Below are positions 35,678 through 43,739 of a stretch of 64,000 bases of DNA, in pieces. Origin of the DNA: Bog-473 sp963766995 (GTDB lineage: Bacteria; Actinomycetota; Acidimicrobiia; Acidimicrobiales; RAAP-2); the NCBI GenBank assembly GCA_963766995.1, contig CAVYCE010000001.1, forward strand, positions 682,001-746,000. The letters are read 5' to 3'. Below the pieces are notes generated by a model. It was not told the origin of the DNA, searched no databases, and saw only the letters and a list, made by a program, of their open reading frames with translations. Every line of letters begins with the position of its first letter. The stretch's first letter is position 1. A program made the position numbers and the translations under genes.

Positions 35678-36739
35678 ATGAGTGATGCCACCGACACATT
35701 CGTCGAGCTGTGGTCATGGTTCTCAACTCACTGCCAAGAGACCTCACCGCTCTACGGGCGCATCTGCCAGGCGGTGTCAGAAGACCGAGAGCTACTTGAA
35801 GCGGTACAGCAAGCTCCACCGGAATCTCACATGCCGACCAGCCTCTTGGCGGCTGTGCACTACGTCCTCCTCGACGGTCTGGACCATCCCCTGGCTGCGG
35901 TTTACCACGGTGAATCGGAGGCAGACCCCGGACCACTGTTCATTGATGTGTGCCGGAGCCAGCACGAAACGATCATGGACCTTCTGGCTTTTCGCCTCAT
36001 CCAGACCAACGACTGTGGGCGAAGTGCCCTCATAGCGCCGGGTCTCACCTGGGTGGCGTCCCGTTGGGATCGGCCGCTGGCCCACATTGATGTCGGAGCC
36101 AGTGCCGGCATCAACCTTCTCTGCCAACAATTCCGAATCGACTACGGACTATTCGGAGCTTCCGGACCTGAAGACTCGACGGTTCGAATCGAATGCGAGG
36201 TCCGAAGCGGCAATCCACCCATAGCTGAGCACGTTCCCCCGATGTTCGATCACATTGGTATCGATCGATCGCCCATCGACCTGACGAATCCCTCCGATGC
36301 ACTCTGGCTGCGGGCTTGCGTCTGGCCTGACAGCGGTCGGCTGGAGCGGGTGACCAACTCAATCGTGCTGGCCCAAGCCAACCCCCCGCGGGTGATCGCC
36401 GGAGACGGAGGCAATGTCCTGCCTCAGGTGCTGGCCGAGCTACCAGCCGAATGCGCCGCCATCGTGACCACGACCTGGGCCTTTGCATACTTTTCCATTG
36501 AGGACCGCCAACGATTCATTCAACTTCTGATGCACGAGTCGCACCGTCGTCCGATCGCCTGGCTGAGCGCTGAAGGGTCAGCCACCGTCGAGGACTTCGC
36601 CCAGGAAGCCACTGCCGGTCATGAGCACTCCGGTTCTGACGTGTTGGGAGCTGTGCTCTTCAACGATGGGAGGCGGGAGTCTCATCTGCTGGCCTTCGTA
36701 CAGGAGCACGGCAACTGGATGCACTGGCGCGCCTCGTAA
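35678..36739 (+). CDS. DUF2332-family protein
   Basis: A 353-residue soluble protein recognised by the DUF2332 layout: an N-terminal helical region ending in PLYGRICQAVSED, HYVLLDGLDHPLAAVY, then IDVGASAGINLLCQQFRIDYG, a glycine-rich motif resembling a SAM-binding loop, and a C-terminal VTTTWAFAYFSIEDR. Methyltransferase activity is possible from the fold-like motif but not established for the family. It is divergent from the methyltransferase gene. Confidence 0.87.
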   Translation: MSDATDTFVELWSWFSTHCQETSPLYGRICQAVSEDRELLEAVQQAPPESHMPTSLLAAVHYVLLDGLDHPLAAVYHGESEADPGPLFIDVCRSQHETIMDLLAFRLIQTNDCGRSALIAPGLTWVASRWDRPLAHIDVGASAGINLLCQQFRIDYGLFGASGPEDSTVRIECEVRSGNPPIAEHVPPMFDHIGIDRSPIDLTNPSDALWLRACVWPDSGRLERVTNSIVLAQANPPRVIAGDGGNVLPQVLAELPAECAAIVTTTWAFAYFSIEDRQRFIQLLMHESHRRPIAWLSAEGSATVEDFAQEATAGHEHSGSDVLGAVLFNDGRRESHLLAFVQEHGNWMHWRAS

Positions 36740-36776
36740 CCTGCCGCTGCACCCCATCGCCCGGTAGCTTCCTCTC

Positions 36777-37700
36777 ATGCGTGTCGGACTGGTCATACTC
36801 CCCAGTGACCGCTGGGCTGAAGCACGACGCCAATGGGAGTGGGCCGAAGATGCCGGCTTTTGCACGGCCTGGACCTACGACCACATCAGGTGGGGTGGGA
36901 TGCCCGATGGGCCATGGCATGCCGCCATCCCCGTTCTCTCTGCGGCCGCAACCGCCACCCAACGCATCCGACTAGGAACGCTGGTCGCCACTCCCAACTT
37001 CCGACATCCGGTCACCCTGGCGCGAGATGCCATTGCTTTAGATGACATCAGTCGTGGTCGGCTTGACCTCGGAGTGGGCCCCGGGAGCCAAGGACCCGAC
37101 GCAACGGCATTGGGGCAGGAACCATGGGAAAACACTGAGCGCATGGACCGCTTCGAGGAATTCCTCGGCATCCTCAAAGAAATGCTCAATGGAGAGCCAG
37201 ATACCCGAACCAGCACCTCGGGAACGTTTTATTCGGCAGTCGAAGCCCCAAGTACGCCTGGGACGCTGCAGTCGCCCTTCCCGTTGACGGTGGCTGCTGG
37301 AGGAAAGCGTGGGCTTCGGCTCGCTGCCATGCACGCACAGCAATGGGTCACCATCGGTCCGAACACCCGCGGCCCAAAATCCCGACAAGACATGCTGAGC
37401 GCTATTAAGCAACAGAGCGAACTATTGGAAAGTGCCTGTCACCAAGTGAGACGTGATCCCTCGGCAATTCGCAAAATCGTCCTCTGGACGCCCACCGAAC
37501 CTGTGTTGGATTCAGTCGATCAATTCGATGAGCTGTCGGCCCCGTATGCAGCATTGGGATTCGATCAGTTCGTACTGCACCATCCCAAGCAAACGGGACC
37601 GTACGGCGGTTCAGTCACCGTCTTCGAACAGATCGCCTCGAAGTACGCACCGAGCGCCTCCAATCACGGAATCGATGATTTGAATCCTCCATTGCTGTAG
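36777..37700 (+). CDS. LLM-class flavin/F420-dependent oxidoreductase
   Basis: A 307-residue luciferase-like TIM-barrel: QWEWAEDAGFCTAWTYDHI, TQRIRLGTLVATPNFRHP, LARDAIALDDISRGRLDLGVGPG, and ERMDRFEEFLGILKEML, with a C-terminal DQFVLHHP. This differs clearly from the LLM protein at 29.1 kb, so the two are not recent duplicates. Substrate unknown. It follows the DUF2332 gene by 37 nt. The last 37 nt overlap the convergent SDR gene. Confidence 0.87.
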   Translation: MRVGLVILPSDRWAEARRQWEWAEDAGFCTAWTYDHIRWGGMPDGPWHAAIPVLSAAATATQRIRLGTLVATPNFRHPVTLARDAIALDDISRGRLDLGVGPGSQGPDATALGQEPWENTERMDRFEEFLGILKEMLNGEPDTRTSTSGTFYSAVEAPSTPGTLQSPFPLTVAAGGKRGLRLAAMHAQQWVTIGPNTRGPKSRQDMLSAIKQQSELLESACHQVRRDPSAIRKIVLWTPTEPVLDSVDQFDELSAPYAALGFDQFVLHHPKQTGPYGGSVTVFEQIASKYAPSASNHGIDDLNPPLL

Positions 37701-38440
37701 AGAAGCTGGGCCGTCACCCAACCGCCTTGAGGTGAACACAGGAAGCGCACCATGTCGGCGGCGTCCTTCGGTTCAGCCGGGCGATTGATGGGGGTCTGGT
37801 CCCGGGCGTGAGCGAGATGTGCCTCGGTCATCCAGCCCGTATTAATTGGACCCGGGTTCAGCGCGTTGGCCGTGATGCCTAAGTGGGCGAATTCATAGGC
37901 TGCCGCTTGCGTCACGCGATCTGCCGCCGCCTTAGTAGCTCCATAAGCCACGTTGCCAACCGCATGGTCGCTGGTGAGCGTCACGATCCGCCCGCCCGCC
38001 CCACTTGGAACGAATCGGCGACCGAATTCCTGCATCAAGAGCCACGTCGCACGCACATTGACGGCGTAATGACGATCGAAACTCTCGATCGAAAGTCCCA
38101 AGAGATCGCTGTCCACCGACTCACAGTGGGCAATGATCAGGACGCTGACCGGGCCGAGGTCGGCATTCACGCGATCGAGGATGGCGGCTGGCGTCTCGGT
38201 CGCTTCGAGATCGGCCTCAAGACCCAAGGCGTCACCTCCTGCCAACTTGATGGCGGACTCGATGGATTCGGGACCGTCAGGGTCGCTCCCGCTCAGGACT
38301 CGATCGTCGTATGGCTTCCAGTACGAGAAGGCGACATTCCATCCATCGATGGCCAAGCCCGACGCGATGGCTGAGGCGATTCCATCCTTCCGGCCGGCGC
38401 CAGTGATCAGGGCGACTGGTCTCTCAGTGCTAGCTACCAC
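37664..38440 (-). CDS. Short-chain dehydrogenase/reductase (SDR)
   Basis: A 258-residue SDR with the cofactor loop ALITGAGRKDGIASAIASGL (a variant glycine motif with a lysine insert, closer to enoyl reductase-like GxxxxxGIG types), the catalytic VTLTSDHAVGNVAYGATKAA (Ser and YxxxK) and NALNPGPINTGWM. It likely uses NADPH on a ketone or enone. GTG 38440 is the start. Stop region overlaps the LLM gene. Confidence 0.88.
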   Translation of the reverse strand: MVASTERPVALITGAGRKDGIASAIASGLAIDGWNVAFSYWKPYDDRVLSGSDPDGPESIESAIKLAGGDALGLEADLEATETPAAILDRVNADLGPVSVLIIAHCESVDSDLLGLSIESFDRHYAVNVRATWLLMQEFGRRFVPSGAGGRIVTLTSDHAVGNVAYGATKAAADRVTQAAAYEFAHLGITANALNPGPINTGWMTEAHLAHARDQTPINRPAEPKDAADMVRFLCSPQGGWVTAQLLYSNGGFKSSIP

Positions 38441-38707
38441 GTCGCCATCCTGGTGCCCTGCTATCTAACGAGCAAGCATCAGAGCGACGAAGCCCGATGC
38501 TCAATGCCTTGTTCAGCGCCGATTCGAGACGAGGCGGGCCAGCCAAAGCTTGAACCGCTCCCACGCGGAGTCTCCAGATGCCATGCCGACAAACGTACAG
38601 CAAGTGCAATGTGAGACGATGTTTTGGTTCGCACGAAAGGTGCAATGGGTTAACGCTTCACCCAGACCGACAACTCATTCTAGGAGGCCCGGAACTACCC
38701 TCTCTTC
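38441..38707. other. Intergenic stretch without a supported gene
   Basis: These 267 nt separate the divergent SDR and membrane-protein genes. Short readings on both strands lack coding character. A local inverted match GCATC/GATGC occurs near 38475-38500, but nothing resembling a tRNA or a terminator is convincing. It probably carries the two divergent promoters. Confidence 0.4.
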
Positions 38708-39388
38708 GTGGAGCACGAGGCGAATCAAGGTACGCCGAATGACGTTCGCAGGGACGTCGGATTTCCGTTGCTACCGGTAGTTGGGTTGCCCGCTGTGGCC
38801 ATTGCCCTCGGCTATCTCGGCTGGATCCTTCCCGCCCCTGGTGGTTCGATCTTCTTGCCAACCTTGCTCGTATCTGGCCTGGGCTTTTCCATTGCAGCGG
38901 TCAGCTGGTTGGTGGCATCAGTTCGGCCTCGACCGGGAGTCCGACCCTTCGCCCTGGGAGTGGCCGTCGTTGCCGTCGTCGGAGCGGTGTGGACATTCCA
39001 ATTCTCACTGCCAGCGTCAATCGCTTGGGACTCGAGCGCAACCACGCACGCACAAGCGGTGCTGGCGAACCTCGAGGCCATGGCCAAAGGACACCATGGC
39101 GTGGCACCCCTGCAGCCATGCGTCAAGCACACTGATGGCGCCGTTGGTCCACTCGATGCTCCGTACACGACCTGCGGGACGTGGACGCCGGAAGGTCACT
39201 TTGTGAATTTCAGCGTTGGCTCACCGGTTAATGCTCGGGGGCTGGGCTACACCAACGTTGGCCCAGCCACATTTCCAGACCAATGCGAACGTCACTTGGT
39301 CGGCGACTGGTGGATGTTCACGTCGTCCAATGATGCGAGAGACCCAGGTATGTGCCCGATTGGGTATCACTTCCAAGGTGGTGGATGA
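38708..39388 (+). CDS. Hypothetical membrane protein with a cysteine-containing exterior domain
   Basis: 226 residues from GTG 38708. A short cytoplasmic tail leads into three hydrophobic segments (about 18-40, 45-70 and 76-98), followed by about 125 residues with four cysteines (PCVKH, TTCGTW, DQCERH, GMCPIG), presumably outside the membrane where they could form disulfides. No family recognised. The following Coq4-like gene starts 45 nt downstream, so they may share a transcript. Confidence 0.6.
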   Translation: MEHEANQGTPNDVRRDVGFPLLPVVGLPAVAIALGYLGWILPAPGGSIFLPTLLVSGLGFSIAAVSWLVASVRPRPGVRPFALGVAVVAVVGAVWTFQFSLPASIAWDSSATTHAQAVLANLEAMAKGHHGVAPLQPCVKHTDGAVGPLDAPYTTCGTWTPEGHFVNFSVGSPVNARGLGYTNVGPATFPDQCERHLVGDWWMFTSSNDARDPGMCPIGYHFQGGG

Positions 39389-39433
39389 CCAGACACGTTG
39401 CACCTGCACACCTCATCTGAAATCATCGATTGA

Positions 39434-40039
39434 GTGAATGCAACGCCGAGTCAAGAGACGCTGGGTGAAGCGCTGACCGCCCATTTGGCTCAGAATGGGT
39501 TGCCTCCTGACGGGGGCGATTCCGAACCATTCGCCGTGGTGAAGCTAGGTCACGTTCCCTATCCAATACCGAACACGAAGGCACGCAAGCGGGCGGTGAA
39601 GATCCACGACCTCAACCACCTCGTCAGCGGCTACAAAACAGACCGCGTTGGAGAGTTTGAAATCAGCGCTTGGGAGCTCTCCAGCGGCGGATGCGCCAAC
39701 TATGGCGCCGCTTGGTTGCTCGACTTAGCCGGAATGTTGGCCGGGTTCTTCATCAGCCCACGTCGAACAGTTCGTGCCTTCCTCATTGGTCGGACACAAA
39801 TGAACCTCTATTCAATTCCGCTTGACGCGCTCTTGACCATGAGGGTCAGTGACGCTCGAGAGCGTGTGCTGCATCCTCAACACAAATCAGCACAGCGACT
39901 TCCAGCCGGAGCTCACTTGGCGGCACTCGGAGTACTGGCCATTCCCGTCACAATGGCCATGGGTGCTCTGTGGTGGATCTTCACACCACTCTGGATGCTG
40001 AGCAGGTATCAGTTGAATCAAGGAGGCTCCACCACCTGA
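39434..40039 (+). CDS. Coq4-like protein with HDxxH-x11-E motif
   Basis: A 201-residue protein from GTG 39434. Residues around 58-75 read HDLNHLVSGYKTDRVGE, which exactly fits the HDxxH-x11-E zinc motif of Coq4, the ubiquinone-biosynthesis protein recently tied to C1 ring decarboxylation and hydroxylation. Two hydrophobic stretches (about 93-110 and 165-190) suggest membrane association. Actinobacteria make menaquinone, not ubiquinone, so a different prenyl-quinone or terpenoid substrate is likely. Similarity to Coq4 is based on the motif only. Confidence 0.62.
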   Translation: MNATPSQETLGEALTAHLAQNGLPPDGGDSEPFAVVKLGHVPYPIPNTKARKRAVKIHDLNHLVSGYKTDRVGEFEISAWELSSGGCANYGAAWLLDLAGMLAGFFISPRRTVRAFLIGRTQMNLYSIPLDALLTMRVSDARERVLHPQHKSAQRLPAGAHLAALGVLAIPVTMAMGALWWIFTPLWMLSRYQLNQGGSTT

Positions 40040-40050
40040 ACACTCCACCT

Positions 40051-40794
40051 TCAGTTGGCGTCGTCCTCAAGGATGTCTGAGCGACCCGCCGCGATGCGCG
40101 ACCACTGAGGCATCGGGCGGCCGTTCTCCCGGTGAGGGTTCCCGTTCGGTCCTTCCCACCAGGGCTGAGGCCAACCAGCCGGTGAGTCCTCCCAGGTCTC
40201 CTGGCGCCCGTAGGCGGTGAGATCCATACGGGCGTAGCTGTTATCCATGGCTTCGACGCCGCGAACGGTCGTCCAGTACGTCTCGAAGACGCGGTCGCCG
40301 TGACGCAGATAACAGACGATGTGCATCATTCCCACCTGCCGACCCACGAGGAGCGTGTCGAGAGAAGGCAGGGAGGAGTACCAGGGCATCTCCCAACCCA
40401 TGAAGTCGTGGTAGCGAATGCTTTCGTCGAATGGGCCCTGAGCGAACACGGCGTAGGTGATGTCGCGAGAATGCAGGTACGAGAGTTCTTGCACCTGCGT
40501 GGTCACCCAAGTGCACCCTTCGCATTGTTCCTCAGCGGGGTGTCCGGTATGCCACATGAAGTAGTACGCGACGAGCTGTGTTCGTCCTTCGAATGATTCG
40601 AGCAATGTCACCCGACCCTGCGGACCGGTCAATTCAAGATTGGCGTCCACTTCGACCATCGGCAGTCGTCTTCTGGCGGCGGCGATGGCGTCACCTTCAT
40701 GGGTGTGAGCTTTTTCTCTTACCCGAAGTGCGTCAGGCTCGGATTGAAAGGTGGATCGGTCGACCACATGCGGCAAGGCCACGGCGTCTTCCAT
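40051..40794 (-). CDS. DUF899-family thioredoxin-like protein (copy 1)
   Basis: A 247-residue protein of the DUF899 family: AAARRRLPMVEVDANLELTGPQG, LVAYYFMWHTGHPAEEQCEGCTWVTTQ with a CxxC pair, and GWEMPWYSSL. The C-terminus carries YGRQETWEDSPAGWPQ, which is shared with the second copy at 41.8 kb. The family is predicted to be thioredoxin-fold, with no known reaction. A Shine-Dalgarno GGGGAGGG precedes ATG 40794. It is encoded next to the TauD-type dioxygenase on the same strand. Confidence 0.88.
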   Translation of the reverse strand: MEDAVALPHVVDRSTFQSEPDALRVREKAHTHEGDAIAAARRRLPMVEVDANLELTGPQGRVTLLESFEGRTQLVAYYFMWHTGHPAEEQCEGCTWVTTQVQELSYLHSRDITYAVFAQGPFDESIRYHDFMGWEMPWYSSLPSLDTLLVGRQVGMMHIVCYLRHGDRVFETYWTTVRGVEAMDNSYARMDLTAYGRQETWEDSPAGWPQPWWEGPNGNPHRENGRPMPQWSRIAAGRSDILEDDAN

Positions 40795-40811
40795 ATTCCC
40801 TCCCCTTTTCC

Positions 40812-41756
40812 TCAGTCCGGACGGCGCTCCGGTCGAGCACCGATGATGGAGGCGCGTTCCATAGTTCGAAACTTCGGCCAGTAGTCACTGTTGGCGTAGT
40901 GCTGGACGGCCCGGTTGTCCCAGAAGGCGACGGCATCCTTCGACCACGTGAAGCGGCATTGGTGTTCCGGGGAGTCAGCCTGCCGGCACAATCGATCAAG
41001 TAGCGGGCGACTTTCTGCTCGGTCCATCCCCTCGAAGTGGCTCACAAAGGGTCGGTTCACATACAGGAACTTCTTGCCCGTGCCTGGGTGCGTGCAGACG
41101 ACGGGGTGTCGCACCTGTGGGTACTGCTCTCGGGCTTGGCGGAGCTGCTCGTCCGACATGCTGTGCCCGAAAGTCTGCACGAAGTCATGCACGGCGACGA
41201 GATCGTCGACGGATGCCTTCGTCTCATGATCCAATGCGTCATAGGCGGCGTACATGTCCGAGAACAGTGTGTCCCCACCGTGTTCGGGAACAGAGAGTGC
41301 ATGCAATATGGCACCCATGGACGGGCTCTCCCTCCACGTCACATCGTGGTGCCAGGAGTTCTCATAACCGGTGACTTCTGCTGTCTTCTCGAAACGCACC
41401 AGTTCAGGTTCACCAGTGTTCGAAGGCAGGAAAGGATGAATCTCCAAATCACCGAACCGTCGCGCAAACGCCACGTGCTGCGATGGCGTCATGGGCTGAT
41501 CCCGGAAGAAGATCACCTTGTAGTCGTAAAGCGCCTGACGAAGCTCCGCGATCACATCATCATTGAGCTCGGTAGTGAGGTCGACGCCCGAGATCTCAGC
41601 ACCCGTCGTCGTTCCCAGCTGGCGAACTGAGAAGTTTGGCCACTCCAATCCGGCCAGGCGATCACGTTCATCGGCCAAATGACTGAAAGGGCCAACCGAA
41701 ATCTGATAGCCAGGCAGATGGAAGGAACTGGGGCGGGGCGGGGACGTCGCAGTCAC
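40812..41756 (-). CDS. TauD/TfdA-family Fe(II)/2-oxoglutarate dioxygenase
   Basis: About 314 residues. Iron ligands are visible as H and D in WHHDVTWRESPS and the distal His in DNRAVQHYANSDY; the 2-oxoglutarate arginine is in FRTMERASIIG. GAEISGVDLTTELNDD and VIFFRDQPM are family landmarks. These enzymes hydroxylate taurine, aryloxyacetates, alkyl sulfates or similar; substrate here unknown. GTG 41756 is the preferred start; a longer frame would overlap the upstream DUF899 gene. Sandwiched between two DUF899 genes, all on the minus strand. Confidence 0.9.
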   Translation of the reverse strand: MTATSPPRPSSFHLPGYQISVGPFSHLADERDRLAGLEWPNFSVRQLGTTTGAEISGVDLTTELNDDVIAELRQALYDYKVIFFRDQPMTPSQHVAFARRFGDLEIHPFLPSNTGEPELVRFEKTAEVTGYENSWHHDVTWRESPSMGAILHALSVPEHGGDTLFSDMYAAYDALDHETKASVDDLVAVHDFVQTFGHSMSDEQLRQAREQYPQVRHPVVCTHPGTGKKFLYVNRPFVSHFEGMDRAESRPLLDRLCRQADSPEHQCRFTWSKDAVAFWDNRAVQHYANSDYWPKFRTMERASIIGARPERRPD

Positions 41757-41818
41757 ACCGATACCGTAGCCATCATTCTCAAATTCCGGCCGGAGCCGAT
41801 GCAGCGAGGCGCATTCCC

Positions 41819-42442
41819 TTAACCGTAGGTGGGACCCTGGGGCCAGCCTTCCGGAGAGTCCTCCCACTCCTGCTGCCGACCGTAAGGGACGAAGTCAAGA
41901 ATGTTGTTGGCAAACAACACCCGATCCACTCCTCGGGCGGTGGTGGAGTAGGTGCGGTAGATGTCATCGCCATCTCGAAAGAACACTGTGAGCCTGAAGC
42001 TATCGCCAGCGTGGCAGTCAGCGGCGAAAGTCGTACCGTGAGAAGACACGAAGGGTAAATCCCAACCCATCTCTGCCTTGCGGGCCTGGATCTGGGCCAG
42101 AGGCATGTTCGAGACCGTCGCCCAGGCCACGCCGGTTTCAGCCAGATCCTCAAGACCAGAGATACTCCTGGTGAAGAAGGTGCAGCCGGGGCAAAAACCA
42201 TCTGGACCAACGTCCATGTGCTGATAGACGACCAATTGCGGCTGATCCCCGAAGAGATCGAGCAGGCTCATCGGACCCGTCGGTGAATCGAATACGTAGT
42301 CATTGCTGAACTTGGCCATCGGCAGGCGGCGTCGGCGCGCCGCCAATGCGTCCGTGGCACGGGTCAATTCCTTTTCCGCTTTGAGCAGCTCATCGGAGGC
42401 TTGCTGCCACTCTTCGACAGATACGACATTGGGCATCGCCAT
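41819..42442 (-). CDS. DUF899-family thioredoxin-like protein (copy 2)
   Basis: A 207-residue DUF899 protein. It repeats the landmarks of copy 1: ARRRRLPMAKFSNDYVFDSPTG, QPQLVVYQHMD, a CxxC in FCPGCTFFTRS, and a C-terminal YGRQQEWEDSPEGWPQ. The two are old duplicates with different N-termini. ATG 42442 has GGGAGCGG before it. The 3' end of the YcaQ-like gene runs 53 nt into this coding region in another frame, so translation is overlapping. Confidence 0.87.
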   Translation of the reverse strand: MAMPNVVSVEEWQQASDELLKAEKELTRATDALAARRRRLPMAKFSNDYVFDSPTGPMSLLDLFGDQPQLVVYQHMDVGPDGFCPGCTFFTRSISGLEDLAETGVAWATVSNMPLAQIQARKAEMGWDLPFVSSHGTTFAADCHAGDSFRLTVFFRDGDDIYRTYSTTARGVDRVLFANNILDFVPYGRQQEWEDSPEGWPQGPTYG

Positions 42443-43715
42443 ATTTTCCGCTCCCATCGTTGGTTCGACCTACCTCTCTCCCATGATGCCAGGCGAGTGG
42501 CGACAGCACAGGTCGAGACGAGGCCATCGGGACATCGACTGAATCGCTCGTCAGCCGATCAAACGCTCCAAATTCAGGCCGCGCCTGCTCGGGTTCGACG
42601 CGCTCGACAATGACCTCGTGACTCCCCACCCATGAGGCGGCCTCGGAGATCGCCTTGGCAGCATGCCGAACACCGGACGAGGAATGCACGGTCACCTGTT
42701 TGGCAATAAACGCATGACCACGTCGACCGGGATCGACCAGGCCGACAAACTTCGTCCCAGCCAGGAGGGGCATGGCGAAATAGCCGAACTGGCGCTTGTG
42801 CCGAGGGGTATAGGCCTCGAGTCGGTGGCGAATGCCAAAGAGACGCTCCGCCCGTGGTCTGAACCAGAGCAATGAATCGAACGGCGAAAGGAGAAGGGTC
42901 CGACCAGTGACCCTTCGATTGAGCACGCCGAGCGCTCCCGGCGAGACATAGGCCGGCTGATCCCACGTAGCGACGGTGATGGGCTCCAACGTTGTCGACT
43001 GGAGGGCTTGGCGTACTCGAGCTTGCGAAAGGCCGTGATATGCGCCCAGGTCGGCCACCGTCGCCACTCCCAATGCGCGTCCAGCTGCGGTGACGAGCCG
43101 CGAAGCGCACTCATCGTCCGACAGCTCGATGCTTCTGAGTGCTTCGGGAATGGCTCGCTCCGTCAGGTCGTACACCCGTTGAAAACCACGACGTTCGCGG
43201 CACACCAGTTCACCAATGTCGAGTAGCCACTCGGCCGCAATCTTTGTCTCGGTCCAATCCCACCAAGGTCCGCCTCGCTTGGCGCCACCCAATTCCCGAG
43301 CCGTCAACGGTCCGTCATCACGGAGCCTGGTGCGGACTTCGTCGCAACTCTTGACCATGTCCTCGAGGAGATGCCACCGCTTGCCTTTGGCCTTGAACCT
43401 TCGGCGCCTGAGCTCATAGAGGGGCCAATCTTCCAGGGGCAGAACACACGCCGCATGCGACCAGTACTCGAATGTCTCGCTCTTGGGGCCCCAATATGCC
43501 TGCTCAATGGCCTTGCGCTTGATAGACCCATAGCGGGCGTAGGCCACCAGTTCATGGGAACGGGCCAGCACCGAAATGGTGTCGAGTTGCACGGCCCCAA
43601 GGTGGCGCACCATCCCAGCGGGATTGCCAGACAATCGAGGTCCGGAGAGTCCCTGTGCAAAGAGCGCGACACGCCGCGCTTCTTCGAGTGAGATCGCCTC
43701 CGGGTGACCCGCCAT
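42390..43715 (-). CDS. YcaQ-like winged-helix DNA glycosylase family protein
   Basis: About 441 residues of the HTH_42/YcaQ family, DNA glycosylases that unhook interstrand crosslinks. The catalytic QxD motif is Q43 and D45 in GAVQLDTISVLARSHELVAYAR. Other landmarks are FEYWSHAACVLPLEDWPLYELR, ARELGGAKRGGPWWDW and RTLLLSPFDSLLWFRPRAERLF. Family members typically end near the VIVERVEPE-like region (about residue 370-380). Here about 60 further residues, ending RRVAASLR, read into the downstream DUF899 gene, which looks like a stop lost by mutation or an alternative tail. Confidence 0.85.
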   Translation of the reverse strand: MAGHPEAISLEEARRVALFAQGLSGPRLSGNPAGMVRHLGAVQLDTISVLARSHELVAYARYGSIKRKAIEQAYWGPKSETFEYWSHAACVLPLEDWPLYELRRRRFKAKGKRWHLLEDMVKSCDEVRTRLRDDGPLTARELGGAKRGGPWWDWTETKIAAEWLLDIGELVCRERRGFQRVYDLTERAIPEALRSIELSDDECASRLVTAAGRALGVATVADLGAYHGLSQARVRQALQSTTLEPITVATWDQPAYVSPGALGVLNRRVTGRTLLLSPFDSLLWFRPRAERLFGIRHRLEAYTPRHKRQFGYFAMPLLAGTKFVGLVDPGRRGHAFIAKQVTVHSSSGVRHAAKAISEAASWVGSHEVIVERVEPEQARPEFGAFDRLTSDSVDVPMASSRPVLSPLAWHHGREVGRTNDGSGKYGDAQCRICRRVAASLR

Positions 43716-43739
43716 CACCGAGCAACCTACCGGCGATGC

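Noticed and set aside
36170..36200. A tRNA-like GGTTCGAATC stretch
   Set aside because: It lies within the DUF2332 coding region and no acceptor stem, D-arm or anticodon arm can be formed around it.
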